Both the position numbers and the translations under genes were made by a program. The notes below the pieces were generated by a model. It saw nothing but the letters and a program-made list of their open reading frames with translations. It had not been told where the DNA came from and did no database searches. DNA of 64,000 bases from Yaniella halotolerans DSM 15476 (GTDB taxonomy: Bacteria > Actinomycetota > Actinomycetes > Actinomycetales > Micrococcaceae). Location of the stretch: positions 1 through 64,000 of the forward strand of contig NZ_ATVQ01000003.1 of assembly GCF_000420805.1 (NCBI RefSeq). The letters are read 5' to 3'. This document shows, one piece after another, positions 9,053-17,522 of this stretch; the stretch's first letter is position 1, and each line of letters begins with the position of its first letter.

Positions 9053-9439
9053 TTAGTGTTTCGGACCGGAAACTAGAGCGTTACGGATCTCAGTCAGCAG
9101 AACAACTTCTTCAGTTGCCTCTTCTTCCTCAGCATGCTTCCCACGCATTTCAATGAGCTTATTCATTGGCATCACGATAGCGAAGTAGACGGCTGCGGCA
9201 ATCAGTAAGAAATTCACGATTGCGGTAAGGAGGACGCCGAATGCGATTTCGTTTCCGTTGAGGGTGACTTTGGCGAACTCATCGAAATTTGGTGAACCGA
9301 CGAGAGCCGAGATTAACGGCATGAGCACCGAGTCGGTTAGCGCTGTGACGACCTGGGTGAATGCGGCACCAATAATGACTGCGACGGCAAGATCCATGAC
9401 GTTGCCCTGTGTGAGGAAATCTCTAAAACCTTTGAACAT
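9053..9439 (-). CDS. mscL: Large-conductance mechanosensitive channel MscL
   Basis: MscL is a homopentameric membrane channel that opens on osmotic downshock. The 128 residues have the usual order: an amphipathic N-terminal helix (Gly-Phe-Arg-Asp-Phe-Leu), TM1 about 14-40 containing the Asn-Val-x-Asp-Leu-Ala-Val-Ala-Val-Ile-Ile-Gly-Ala-Ala-Phe motif, a periplasmic loop, TM2 about 66-90 with Asn-Phe-x-Leu-Ile-Ala, and a charged C-terminal bundle helix rich in Glu. A TATACT lies 7 nt before the ATG with no ribosome site, so the mRNA may be leaderless. Confidence 0.95.
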   Translation of the reverse strand: MFKGFRDFLTQGNVMDLAVAVIIGAAFTQVVTALTDSVLMPLISALVGSPNFDEFAKVTLNGNEIAFGVLLTAIVNFLLIAAAVYFAIVMPMNKLIEMRGKHAEEEEATEEVVLLTEIRNALVSGPKH

Positions 9440-9446
9440 GGATCAT

Positions 9447-9452
9447 AGTATA
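9447..9452 (-). promoter_or_regulatory. -10 box of mscL, leaderless arrangement
   Basis: The minus strand reads TATACT at these positions, seven bases before the mscL ATG at 9439. This would put the transcription start on or next to the start codon. No clear -35 box and no Shine-Dalgarno sequence are seen. Confidence 0.5.
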
Positions 9453-9499
9453 AGGCGGAAGAGTACTGCCCCCTCCTGAGGTGCACGTCACGTCAAGGT

Positions 9500-10612
9500 C
9501 TAATCTTTGTAGTCAGGCGCGGGTTCAAGCCCAAATTCTTCCTCCGCGACGCCAGAACTTTCGAAAATTTGCGTCGCATATTGTTCACCGAAATAGCGGA
9601 GATGCCATGGTTCATATTGGAAGCCGGTGATGTCTTGCGCGCCGTCGGGATAGCGGACGACGAATCCATACTCGTGTGCGTGTTCTGCAAGCCACTGACC
9701 GGCCGCTGTTTCTCCAAAACTCGTTTGTAGCGTGTGCTCTCCGTCCAGAGCGTCAATGTCCAGTGCTAAGCCGGTTTGGTGTTCTGAATGGCCCGGCCGT
9801 GCGGACATACCGTTCGTATTCTCAGCACCATATTGTTCGAGATAGCGGTCATACAACTCTTGTTGGTAGTCATACGAACGGAACGATGAAACAGCCTGGA
9901 GCTCAATATCATCGTCTTTGGCCGCGACGAACATTGCTTCAGCTGCTTCGGCAGCTTCCTCACGCAGTTGTTGAGTTGCCTCGGTGAAATCTGAGGACAG
10001 CTCGACAAGGTCGTCGGGCGTATAGTCAGCCGGTAACGGTCGAAGTTTATTGACGATCACCGTGACTGAGTCAGAAGACTCCAAGTCCTCGGGTACCGTC
10101 TCTTCTGGATCTGGGGTGCTGTCATGATCTCTGGAATCTGCAGTATCTTCGGCAGTTTCCGAAGGCTCGGCATTGTCAGAGCCTGAGGAATCTGGAAGCG
10201 CGACCTTAACCTGTGGGATTTCTGTGGTTATGCGAGCCGTAGGTTCTTCGGAAGGCTCGGCGGGAGGTTTTTCTTCGTCGGTTTCATGAGCGTTTGCTGC
10301 TGTGTCCTGATTTTCAGACCCTGTGAGCTCATCTGTGGCACTTGAAGCCGGGGCCAGGGCAGATCCGTGGGTCTCCCACTTTCCTCTTTCGGGCATAACC
10401 GATTCTGGGCCAGCTGTATCCACGTCGGTGGTAGCTTGCAGCGTGGTCTGTTCGCGCTGCCGCATAAACTCCTCATGGTTCATAAGAGAATAGGTGGTGA
10501 CTTCGCGCCCCATCGTCTCTGCAATAACTACGGGAGATGCATAAAGTGCTCCGGCGAGGCACGCCAAGGTGACCGTCGTGGCGGTAAAAGTCACCCTAGA
10601 GGTGCGCAACAT
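9500..10612 (-). CDS. VanY-type D-Ala-D-Ala carboxypeptidase, membrane-anchored
   Basis: Predicted zinc D-alanyl-D-alanine carboxypeptidase (peptidase M15B) acting on peptidoglycan stem peptides outside the membrane. The 370-residue protein has an N-terminal hydrophobic segment (about 9-30) and a long low-complexity region rich in Glu, Ser, Thr and Pro (about 60-195). The catalytic domain carries Ser-Ala-Arg-Pro-Gly-His-Ser-Glu-His-Gln-x-Gly-Leu-Ala-x-Asp and Glu-Pro-Trp-His-Leu-Arg-Tyr, which supply the zinc ligands and general base. It starts 2 nt after the coaA stop, so it is translated from the coaA message. The acidic linker probably spans the cell wall. Confidence 0.87.
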   Translation of the reverse strand: MLRTSRVTFTATTVTLACLAGALYASPVVIAETMGREVTTYSLMNHEEFMRQREQTTLQATTDVDTAGPESVMPERGKWETHGSALAPASSATDELTGSENQDTAANAHETDEEKPPAEPSEEPTARITTEIPQVKVALPDSSGSDNAEPSETAEDTADSRDHDSTPDPEETVPEDLESSDSVTVIVNKLRPLPADYTPDDLVELSSDFTEATQQLREEAAEAAEAMFVAAKDDDIELQAVSSFRSYDYQQELYDRYLEQYGAENTNGMSARPGHSEHQTGLALDIDALDGEHTLQTSFGETAAGQWLAEHAHEYGFVVRYPDGAQDITGFQYEPWHLRYFGEQYATQIFESSGVAEEEFGLEPAPDYKD

Positions 10613-10614
10613 TG

Positions 10615-11673
10615 CTAGATCTTCCTCATCAACACGCGTTTGACATGGTGGTCTGCGTTCTTGGTCAATACTAGCTTAGCCCTGCCCCGAGTAGGTAGGA
10701 CGTTTTGCACAAGGTTGGGCCCGTTGATGCGATCCCAGATGTCGGTGGCTGTTTTAACAGCCTCATCATCGGTCAGCCCTGAGTACCGGTGGAAATAGGA
10801 ATTTGGATCTGCGAAGGCACCGGAGCGCATTTCCATAAACCGGTTGACATACCAGTTGCGAACCGCGTGGTGGCTGGCATCGACATAGATCGAATAGTCA
10901 AAGAAATCGGAAACTGACAACCCTGATGTGCCATCGGAACGCGGTCGCGGTGGAGCAAGTACATTGAGCCCTTCAACGATGAGCACATCAGGCCGGCGCA
11001 CCACAATTTGTTGGTTGGGCACAATGTCATATGTTAAGTGCGAATACATCGGCGCTCGAACTTCCGGGACGCCGGCTTTGACATCGGAAACGAAGCGCAG
11101 CAGCCGACGCCGGTCGAAAGATTCCGGAAACCCTTTTCGTTCCATGAGGCCGCGGCGCCGTAGTTCGGCATTGGGATACAGGAAGCCATCGGTGGTCACC
11201 AGTTCGACGCGTGGAGTATTAGGCCATCGACGCAGCATCTCCTGCAGCACACGAGCAATTGTGGATTTTCCGACGGCGACCGACCCGGCCACCCCAATCA
11301 CAAACGGTGTACGACGGGTGGTCTCGCCTAGAAACTCGTTCGATGCTTCCCGAAGGCGGGCAGAACCGTCCACATAAATGCTCAACAACCGCGAAAGTGG
11401 AAGGTAGACTTCGGCGACCTCGGTCAAGGACAATCGATCTCCGAGGCCGCGGAGCCGTTCAACATCGGATTGGTCAAATGGTTGCTCGAGCTGATGCGCT
11501 AGCCTAGACCATGTGGAGCGGTCGAGTTCGATGAACGGTGAATATGTTTGTTGTGGTTCGAACGGTGGTGAACCCACAAACGAGATGGGCTCGGTTACAG
11601 GACTCACCGGAGTATCCGGAGAATCTGAGGAACCCTGTGGAGGGTATGGCGCATCGTTGATGTGGTAATTCAC
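10615..11673 (-). CDS. coaA: Type I pantothenate kinase
   Basis: CoaA phosphorylates pantothenate, the first and usually controlling step of coenzyme A synthesis. The P-loop Gly-Ser-Val-Ala-Val-Gly-Lys-Ser-Thr lies near residues 130-138. It is followed by the type I features Thr-Thr-Asp-Gly-Phe-Leu-Tyr-Pro-Asn, Lys-Gly-Phe-Pro-Glu-Ser-Phe-Asp, Tyr-Ser-His-x-x-Tyr-Asp and a Val-Glu-Gly-Leu-Asn-Val-Leu segment. 352 residues includes an N-terminal extension of about 40 residues rich in Pro and Ser. The GTG start has GATAAT 6 nt upstream and no ribosome site, suggesting a leaderless mRNA. It is close to glmM, as in other actinobacteria. Confidence 0.95.
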   Translation of the reverse strand: MNYHINDAPYPPQGSSDSPDTPVSPVTEPISFVGSPPFEPQQTYSPFIELDRSTWSRLAHQLEQPFDQSDVERLRGLGDRLSLTEVAEVYLPLSRLLSIYVDGSARLREASNEFLGETTRRTPFVIGVAGSVAVGKSTIARVLQEMLRRWPNTPRVELVTTDGFLYPNAELRRRGLMERKGFPESFDRRRLLRFVSDVKAGVPEVRAPMYSHLTYDIVPNQQIVVRRPDVLIVEGLNVLAPPRPRSDGTSGLSVSDFFDYSIYVDASHHAVRNWYVNRFMEMRSGAFADPNSYFHRYSGLTDDEAVKTATDIWDRINGPNLVQNVLPTRGRAKLVLTKNADHHVKRVLMRKI

Positions 11674-11679
11674 CTATTC

Positions 11680-11685
11680 ATTATC
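11680..11685 (-). promoter_or_regulatory. -10 box of coaA, leaderless arrangement
   Basis: GATAAT on the minus strand, six bases before the coaA GTG. No Shine-Dalgarno is present. The 101-base gap to rarD is divergent, so this stretch carries promoters for both directions. Confidence 0.45.
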
Positions 11686-11774
11686 GCTCACGGGCCGGCG
11701 AAGTGAGCAATTATTGATAATCCACTTCACTACCGGCTTGTTCCATTGCCACCCACGACATCGCAGGAGGACCG

Positions 11775-12767
11775 TTGGCTAGTGCCGATGACCAGGTCAA
11801 ATCACCGGCCAACAGCACCGGGCTCATGCAGGCTTTCTTGGCCTACTCCCTTTGGGGCGCACTCCCCATAGTATTTGCTCTGTACATGACGCCCAACCCC
11901 GTCGATCTTCTGTCGTGGCGCATTGTGATGGCGCTTGGTGTAACGCTGGTTGCGGTCGCAATCGTCCGGGGCGGTTGGCAACGCTTGGGCAAGGTGCTGA
12001 AAAATCGGCGCGACCATTTGCTGCTGATCTTAGCGGGCCATCTGATTGCGGTGAACTGGGGACTCTATATTTATGCTGTTGCCAGCCATCGAGTCCTTGA
12101 AGCCTCGTTGGGATATTTCATCAATCCGTTGATGACCATTGTGCTCGGCGTCGTCCTCCTAGGGGAGCGCTTGCGTCTTTTGCAATGGATCGCCGTGGGC
12201 ATTTCATTGATAGCCGTCATCGTTCTGACTTTCGACTATGGAAATCTGCCGTGGGTATCACTTGGTCTAGCGAGTTCGTTCGCCTTCTACGGTTTAGTGA
12301 AAAACAAGCTGGGGCCCACGGTGGATTCCTTGACCGGCCTAACGGTGGAGACCATGTGGTTATCGATCCCCTCGACGGTGTGGATTGTGTTGGCGTCTTT
12401 GGGCATCTTTGCTACCGCAGGTGGGATCGGGGTCTTCGAATCCTTTGACGCCATTCGTGCATACTCCTTACCGGTCGTCGGAATCATTACGGTGGTCCCA
12501 TTGGTGCTCTTCGCAGGAGCTGCCGCACGTTTACCCCTGTCAACCGTCGGAATGTTCCAATACATTGCTCCGATCGCCCAGTTCCTCTTCGGGTATTTCG
12601 TTTTCGAAGAAGTGATGTCGACCGGGCGCTGGGTTGGGTTCATTCTCGTGTGGCTTGCCGTGCTGATATTGATCAGCGATGTCCTTCGCCAAATCCGACA
12701 AAATCCGAAGTTACGTATCAAAACATCACAACAGTCACGTGAAGAAAAGGTAGACTACCAAGCATGA
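11775..12767 (+). CDS. rarD: RarD-type EamA family transporter
   Basis: Polytopic membrane protein of the drug/metabolite transporter superfamily. 330 residues with about ten hydrophobic segments. The N-terminal RarD hallmark (Leu-Trp-Gly-x-x-Pro followed by the Leu-Leu-Ser-Trp-Arg-Ile motif) and Phe-Ile-Asn-Pro-Leu are present. TTG start at 11775 with AGGAGG 4 nt upstream; no other in-frame start fits as well. Its last 4 nt overlap acpS. Substrate unknown: RarD was named from a chloramphenicol-sensitivity phenotype and its real cargo is uncertain. It occupies the place where glmS might be expected in related genomes. Confidence 0.88.
   Translation: MASADDQVKSPANSTGLMQAFLAYSLWGALPIVFALYMTPNPVDLLSWRIVMALGVTLVAVAIVRGGWQRLGKVLKNRRDHLLLILAGHLIAVNWGLYIYAVASHRVLEASLGYFINPLMTIVLGVVLLGERLRLLQWIAVGISLIAVIVLTFDYGNLPWVSLGLASSFAFYGLVKNKLGPTVDSLTGLTVETMWLSIPSTVWIVLASLGIFATAGGIGVFESFDAIRAYSLPVVGIITVVPLVLFAGAAARLPLSTVGMFQYIAPIAQFLFGYFVFEEVMSTGRWVGFILVWLAVLILISDVLRQIRQNPKLRIKTSQQSREEKVDYQA
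12751..12756 (+). promoter_or_regulatory. -10 box TAGACT for acpS
   Basis: TAGACT ends seven bases before the acpS ATG, inside the 3' end of rarD. The same TAGACT-N7-start arrangement occurs before guaA and the TPR gene, so acpS may have its own leaderless transcript besides read-through from rarD. Confidence 0.45.
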
Positions 12768-13114
12768 TCATTGGCATTGGTGTGGACATGGTTGATATTG
12801 CGCGCTTCGAGCGGCAGTTAGAGCGGACTCCAAAACTCCGTGACCGGTTGTTTACCCCCGCAGAGCGAGAGCTCAGTCTCCAATCATTGGCTGCACGTTT
12901 TGCAGCGAAAGAAGCAGTCGCCAAAGCCCTCTCTGCACCGGCCGGCATGAACTGGCAGCACTGCCAAATTGGTCGCGAACCTTCGGGTGAACCCTACGTG
13001 GTGCTCACCGGCACGGTGGCTGATATCGCTGAGGCCAAAGGCGTACGGCGCTGGCACCTCTCGCTATCCCACGACGGTGGATGGGCCACAGCAATGGTTG
13101 TCGCAGAGGGCTAA
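12764..13114 (+). CDS. acpS: Holo-[acyl-carrier-protein] synthase
   Basis: AcpS transfers 4'-phosphopantetheine from CoA to the serine of acyl carrier protein. 116 residues, normal for the family. It has the Gly-Ile-Gly-x-Asp-x-Val-Asp-Ile-Ala-Arg motif with the metal Asp at 8, the Arg-Phe-Ala-Ala-Lys-Glu-Ala motif, and a His-x-Ser-Leu-Ser-His-Asp end. It overlaps rarD by ATGA upstream and nnr downstream (TAATG), so it is tightly coupled. CoA supply comes from coaA just across the divergent promoter. Confidence 0.95.
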   Translation: MIIGIGVDMVDIARFERQLERTPKLRDRLFTPAERELSLQSLAARFAAKEAVAKALSAPAGMNWQHCQIGREPSGEPYVVLTGTVADIAEAKGVRRWHLSLSHDGGWATAMVVAEG

Positions 13115-14616
13115 TGCAACCCGTTTTTACCGGAACCCAGATACGCGGCGCTGAAGCGCCCTGGCTGGAGGCCGGTCACGGCCCCACGTTGATGCGCCAG
13201 GCAGCCTGGGGTCTAGCACACCATATTCGTCAACTGCTACACCGCCGTGGCGCCGTGTACGGCAGCCGAGCAATTGGACTCATTGGCAAAGGCAATAACG
13301 GCGGCGATGCGCTGTTGGCGCTCAGTTTTCTTGCCGACCGCGGGGTGTCGATCGCCGCGGTAGCCATCAACACCACGCACGATCAGTTCCACCCGGAAGC
13401 ACTGGCCGCTTTTCAGCGTGCCGGTGGACGAATAGTTTCGACGATCGGTCCCACCGTTGATGTCGTGCTTGATGGAGTATTTGGCACTGGATTTCGAGGG
13501 AGCTTCGATCTTCCGTGCTATCTCCACGACCATAACTTAGCTATCCCCGATACGGCAGCCGTTGTTGCCTGTGATATTTCTTCGGGACTCATGGCAGATA
13601 CCGGAAACATTCCGGGTAACGTGCTGCGCGCTGATGTGACCGTGACCTTCGGTGCGTCCAAACTCGGTTTACTCATCGGTGACGGCGGCCAACACAGCGG
13701 CGAGGTCGCTGTGGTCGACATTGGATTGGGCTCAGAACTCGACGGGGTTCAAGACCCCTGGTGGATCGCAGACGAGTCAGACATTCGGGCTGGCTACGGC
13801 ACCCCTCGATGGGATGTACATAAGTATTCTCGGGGCGTGTTGTCAGTGGTGGCAGGATCCCCGCAGTATCCCGGAGCGGCCGTTTTGGTCGTCAATGCCG
13901 TCGCGGCCACCGGGGTCGGGTATATGAGTTTGGTCGCGCAGCGGCCCCGCGACAACAAGGTGGCTGATCAGGTTTTGGCAGCACACCCGCAAGCCGTGGT
14001 CGAAGCTGAGGTCGCCCCGAAGGCTAGCGCTGTGGTGATCGGACCAGGACTCGGGAGCACCGCGGATGACCAGGAACGATTTAGCGAAGCACTCCAGGCG
14101 GCCCAACGCCAACAGCTCCCGGTGCTTGTGGACGCGTCGGGTCTCGACCTGTTGGATGAAGAAAACCTGGCAGAAACCTACACCGCGATGGTACTGACCC
14201 CGCATATCGGTGAAATGCAGCGTCTGGTCAAACGTCTGGCGCCAGAACTACAGGAAGCGACTCCCGTAGAACAGGCCAGCGCATTTGCACGGCGCTTCGG
14301 AGTATGGATTGTACTGAAGTCGGCTGATACCTATGTTGTGTCACCCGGGACTCTTCGAAGCGTGCACCCCGCCAAGACCTCAGAACTTGCAACGGCCGGA
14401 ACCGGCGACACACTAGCCGGGATCTTGGGGGCCGGTATCGCTGCGCTAGACCCTGCACGCAAGGACTTCCATCACGAGCTGTTCACCGTGTTAGCCGCCG
14501 GAGTACGACTGCACTCTCTGGCCGGTGAGCTTGCCGCGGCAGACGGCGGCATCGTGGTCTCGAGTTTGCAAGACGACATTCGTGCGGCCAAGCGCTACGC
14601 CATGGCGTCGTCGTAG
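13114..14616 (+). CDS. nnr: Bifunctional NAD(P)H-hydrate epimerase / ADP-dependent dehydratase
   Basis: Repairs damaged NADHX and NADPHX. The N-terminal YjeF-type domain (about residues 1-215) epimerises the hydrates and contains the Gly-Lys-Gly-Asn-Asn-Gly-Gly-Asp-Ala motif. The C-terminal CARKD domain (about 225-490) dehydrates the S form using ADP and has the Gly-Pro-Gly-Leu-Gly and Gly-Thr-Gly-Asp-Thr-Leu-Ala-Gly motifs. 500 residues. ATG 13114 overlaps the acpS stop with an AGAGGG site; an upstream in-frame ATG at 13081 lies inside acpS and is unlikely. acpS-nnr-alr order is common in actinobacteria. Confidence 0.94.
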   Translation: MQPVFTGTQIRGAEAPWLEAGHGPTLMRQAAWGLAHHIRQLLHRRGAVYGSRAIGLIGKGNNGGDALLALSFLADRGVSIAAVAINTTHDQFHPEALAAFQRAGGRIVSTIGPTVDVVLDGVFGTGFRGSFDLPCYLHDHNLAIPDTAAVVACDISSGLMADTGNIPGNVLRADVTVTFGASKLGLLIGDGGQHSGEVAVVDIGLGSELDGVQDPWWIADESDIRAGYGTPRWDVHKYSRGVLSVVAGSPQYPGAAVLVVNAVAATGVGYMSLVAQRPRDNKVADQVLAAHPQAVVEAEVAPKASAVVIGPGLGSTADDQERFSEALQAAQRQQLPVLVDASGLDLLDEENLAETYTAMVLTPHIGEMQRLVKRLAPELQEATPVEQASAFARRFGVWIVLKSADTYVVSPGTLRSVHPAKTSELATAGTGDTLAGILGAGIAALDPARKDFHHELFTVLAAGVRLHSLAGELAAADGGIVVSSLQDDIRAAKRYAMASS

Positions 14617-14668
14617 GAACTGTGTCGATCTGCAGAAACACGAATGGTCTGGAATAATGGGCGGCATC

Positions 14669-15820
14669 ATGGCTACAAGTTGGACTGCAACACCGGAACG
14701 CTGGGTGACGATTGATCACTCCGCGCTAGCGCATAATATCGATACGATTGCTCGCTGGGTCAAACCGGCCCAAGTGATGGCAGTGGTGAAAGCTGATGGA
14801 TATGGCCACGGGGCCGTCGAAGTCGCCCAGACCGCAGTGGCAGCCGGTGCAACTTGGCTTGGCACCGCACACGTTCGTGAAGCCCTGGCCCTGCGTGAAG
14901 CCGGTATCACCGCGCCACTAGTTGCCTGGTTGCACACCATCAACACCCCGTTTGAAGCCGCCGTAGCCCAAAATATTGACCTCGGCGTATCTGGTCCAGA
15001 AATCGAATCCGTGGCCGATGCCGCGCGAGCCAGCGATCTGCCAGCACGTATTCACTTGAAAATCGATACCGGGCTATCCCGCAACGGTGCCGTACCGGAG
15101 GAATGGGATGCACTGTGCCGTCGGGCTTCGGAACTCCAACAATCCGGTATCGTCCGCGTCGTCGGGGTCTTTACCCACTTTGCCGTCGCCGATGACCCAG
15201 TGGGCGAATCAGATGTCGACGAACAACTGCGGGTGTACCACGAAGCCGTGGAAACCGCCCGGAAACATGGACTCACCGTCGATGTCCGCCACGTCGCCAA
15301 TTCCCCGGCGCTGCTCTCACGCCCCGACACCCACCTCGATATGGTGCGTGCCGGTGTGGCCATTTATGGGCTGAGTCCCTTCGCGGATCGCACCGCAGAA
15401 GATCTCGGACTGCGTCCCGTTATGAGCTTTGGCACCACAGTGGCACACAACAAACCCGCAGATGAAGGCACCGGAGTGTCCTACGGGTACTCCTACCGCG
15501 TGCAGAAACCCACCAGACTCGCGCTGATCCCGTGTGGCTATGCCGATGGCGTGCCCCGCATAGCTGAAGGCGCGCCCGTCTGGATTGATGGTCAGCGCTA
15601 TCGTGTCACCGGTCGGATCGCCATGGATCAGTTTGTCGTCGACCTTCATACCGACCGTGAAGACGACGCAACCGCGCCCGTGGGGACGACCGTTGAACTC
15701 TTTGGCGCAAAATCCGGCATAGCATCCGACGCCTGGGCGCAGGCCTGTGGCAGCATCAACTACGAAATCGTCACCCGCATCGGTGCCCGCGTGCCACGAG
15801 TCCACCAGCAATGGGTGTGA
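14669..15820 (+). CDS. alr: Alanine racemase
   Basis: PLP enzyme making D-alanine for peptidoglycan. The PLP-binding Lys-Ala-Asp-Gly-Tyr-Gly-His-Gly motif has its lysine at residue 41, and the Tyr base of the Val-Ser-Tyr-Gly-Tyr segment and the Ala-Met-Asp-Gln loop are in place. 383 residues from the ATG at 14669; the ATG at 14657 is equally in frame and only four codons longer. An AATAAT at 14653-14658 could be a -10 box, which would favour 14669. The gene stands 52 nt after nnr and overlaps or abuts tsaE. Confidence 0.93.
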   Translation: MATSWTATPERWVTIDHSALAHNIDTIARWVKPAQVMAVVKADGYGHGAVEVAQTAVAAGATWLGTAHVREALALREAGITAPLVAWLHTINTPFEAAVAQNIDLGVSGPEIESVADAARASDLPARIHLKIDTGLSRNGAVPEEWDALCRRASELQQSGIVRVVGVFTHFAVADDPVGESDVDEQLRVYHEAVETARKHGLTVDVRHVANSPALLSRPDTHLDMVRAGVAIYGLSPFADRTAEDLGLRPVMSFGTTVAHNKPADEGTGVSYGYSYRVQKPTRLALIPCGYADGVPRIAEGAPVWIDGQRYRVTGRIAMDQFVVDLHTDREDDATAPVGTTVELFGAKSGIASDAWAQACGSINYEIVTRIGARVPRVHQQWV

Positions 15821-15822
15821 CC

Positions 15823-16323
15823 ATGAATTACAGCGCACAACTGCCAGACCTAGCCGCCACCGAGAATTTCGCGCTCGCAGTCGCCAACCAACTCCAGGCC
15901 GGAGACGTCATCATTCTGACCGGTGAACTGGGAGCCGGAAAAACGACGTTCACCCAGGGACTGGCACGCGGATTGGGCATCACCGCGGCCATTACCTCAC
16001 CAACATTCGTGTTAGCACGGCACCACACCCACCCAGCAGATGGGCTCAACCTCGTCCACGTGGATGCCTACCGGATGAGTGGTGAAGATGAGCTTGCCAG
16101 TCTTGACCTGGAAACCGCACTAGAAGACTCCGTGGTCGTGGTCGAATGGGGCCGAGGCACAGCCGAAGCGCTCACCGATGCCTACCTGGACATTGAACTG
16201 CAGCGCCCCGGAGCCGTCACCGACGAACTCGTCACCGATTTCTCCGATGACGATGTGGAGGAATCCCGCACCGTTCTGGTCACCGGATACGGGCCACGCT
16301 GGGAAGGAAGCAGCCTCGCATGA
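15823..16323 (+). CDS. tsaE: tRNA t6A37 synthesis ATPase TsaE
   Basis: ATPase of the bacterial complex (TsaB-TsaD-TsaE) that makes N6-threonylcarbamoyladenosine at position 37 of ANN-decoding tRNAs. Walker A Gly-Glu-Leu-Gly-Ala-Gly-Lys-Thr at 34-41, then the Thr-Ser-Pro-Thr-Phe motif and an Asp-Ala-Tyr-Arg segment, all typical of TsaE. About 166 residues. The start is ATG 15823 just after the alr stop, or an in-frame ATG at 15811 inside alr; neither has a strong ribosome site, consistent with translational coupling. tsaB follows with a 4-nt overlap. Confidence 0.94.
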   Translation: MNYSAQLPDLAATENFALAVANQLQAGDVIILTGELGAGKTTFTQGLARGLGITAAITSPTFVLARHHTHPADGLNLVHVDAYRMSGEDELASLDLETALEDSVVVVEWGRGTAEALTDAYLDIELQRPGAVTDELVTDFSDDDVEESRTVLVTGYGPRWEGSSLA

Positions 16324-16994
16324 GCAAAACCTATCTCGCCCTTGATACTTCGGCGACAGCCTCAGCAGCCGTGGTCCGGGACGACGACGTGATCGCCCAT
16401 CGTTGCACCTCGTCACAACGCAACCACTCCGAAGTCCTCGCCGGCTTCATTACCGAGGCGCTGACCGAAGCCACTATTGATCCCAGTACTGCTGAAGGCC
16501 TCGACGGCATTTTTGTGGGAGTCGGACCTGGACCATTTACCGGCCTACGCGCGGGCATTATCACCGCCCAAACACTGGCACACACCTGGCAATTGCCTGT
16601 CTATGGGGTGCTGAGCCTGGATGGTTTAGCCCACCGGGTTGCAGCCGATGCCTTCCGGGTTGGAGCCGAAGAGTTCGTCGTCGCCACCGACGCCCGGCGC
16701 AAAGAAGTCTATTGGGCCCACTATGACAACATCGGGGGTCAACCCCAGCGACTCCACGGCCCCTTCGTCAACGCAGCACCTGATGTGACCGAGCTGCCGG
16801 TATTCGGTGCCGGAGCTGGACTCTACCCCCAGGAACTCTTCGGAATCGCCGGATTCACCGACGCGGTACCCGATGCCAGCGACATCGCGGCTTACGGCAC
16901 CATCGCACTGCGCCGCGGCCGTGGACTGCAACCGGTCGAACCACAATATTTACGCGGCCACGACGCCAAGATCCCCAAACAGCTGCGCTCATGA
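16320..16994 (+). CDS. tsaB: tRNA t6A37 synthesis protein TsaB
   Basis: Inactive ASKHA-fold partner that dimerises with TsaD in t6A synthesis. 224 residues. It begins with Leu-Ala-Leu-Asp-Thr-Ser and contains Gly-Val-Gly-Pro-Gly-Pro-Phe-Thr-Gly-Leu-Arg, the TsaB signature. ATG overlaps the tsaE stop (ATGA), and its own stop overlaps the rimI start, so the four genes form one coupled unit. Confidence 0.95.
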   Translation: MSKTYLALDTSATASAAVVRDDDVIAHRCTSSQRNHSEVLAGFITEALTEATIDPSTAEGLDGIFVGVGPGPFTGLRAGIITAQTLAHTWQLPVYGVLSLDGLAHRVAADAFRVGAEEFVVATDARRKEVYWAHYDNIGGQPQRLHGPFVNAAPDVTELPVFGAGAGLYPQELFGIAGFTDAVPDASDIAAYGTIALRRGRGLQPVEPQYLRGHDAKIPKQLRS

Positions 16995-17521
16995 CCCAGT
17001 CAACACACGTACCACTACCGGCCGGCTACGTCATGCGGACCTGGGCCGAAGAAGACGTTGAGGCGGTGTCGCAGCTCGATGCCCTGGTATTCGGTCCAGA
17101 CAGCTGGTCACATGAGATCTTCCGTCACGAATACCGCGCCTCAACGGAACAGAACCCGCATAGCTTCTACCAGGTCATCACCTATGGCGGCGTCGTGATT
17201 GGATTCGCCGGTCTGCTGTACGGGCCGCCCTTTGCCGATGTCACCACCATCGGGGTCCATCCCGATCACACCGCCCAAAAACTGGGTGCCGCCCTGTTGG
17301 TATGGCTCATGGACACTGCGCAGGAACTTGGAGCAATGGATATTCTGTTGGAGGTGCGCGCCGACAACACCCGTGCACAACGTCTGTATACCGACAACGG
17401 TTTCGAACACATCCACACCAGACCCAAGTATTATCCTGGCGGTATAGATGCCTGGGTCATGCGGAAAAGACTGCGTCAACGCGGTCCCTCGAGCGCCGTG
17501 GCGCTAACGGATAAGGAGTAA
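16991..17521 (+). CDS. rimI: Ribosomal protein S18-alanine N-acetyltransferase
   Basis: GNAT acetyltransferase. The family member encoded beside tsaB/tsaD acetylates the N-terminal alanine of S18, although other targets are known. 176 residues with the acetyl-CoA motif (Val-His-Pro-Asp-His-x-x-x-x-Leu-Gly-Ala-Ala-Leu) and the Leu-Glu-Val-Arg-x-x-Asn-x-x-Ala-x-x-Leu-Tyr motif. Overlaps tsaB by 4 nt; the AAGGAG near its end serves tsaD. Confidence 0.92.
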   Translation: MTQSTHVPLPAGYVMRTWAEEDVEAVSQLDALVFGPDSWSHEIFRHEYRASTEQNPHSFYQVITYGGVVIGFAGLLYGPPFADVTTIGVHPDHTAQKLGAALLVWLMDTAQELGAMDILLEVRADNTRAQRLYTDNGFEHIHTRPKYYPGGIDAWVMRKRLRQRGPSSAVALTDKE

Positions 17522-17522
17522 T

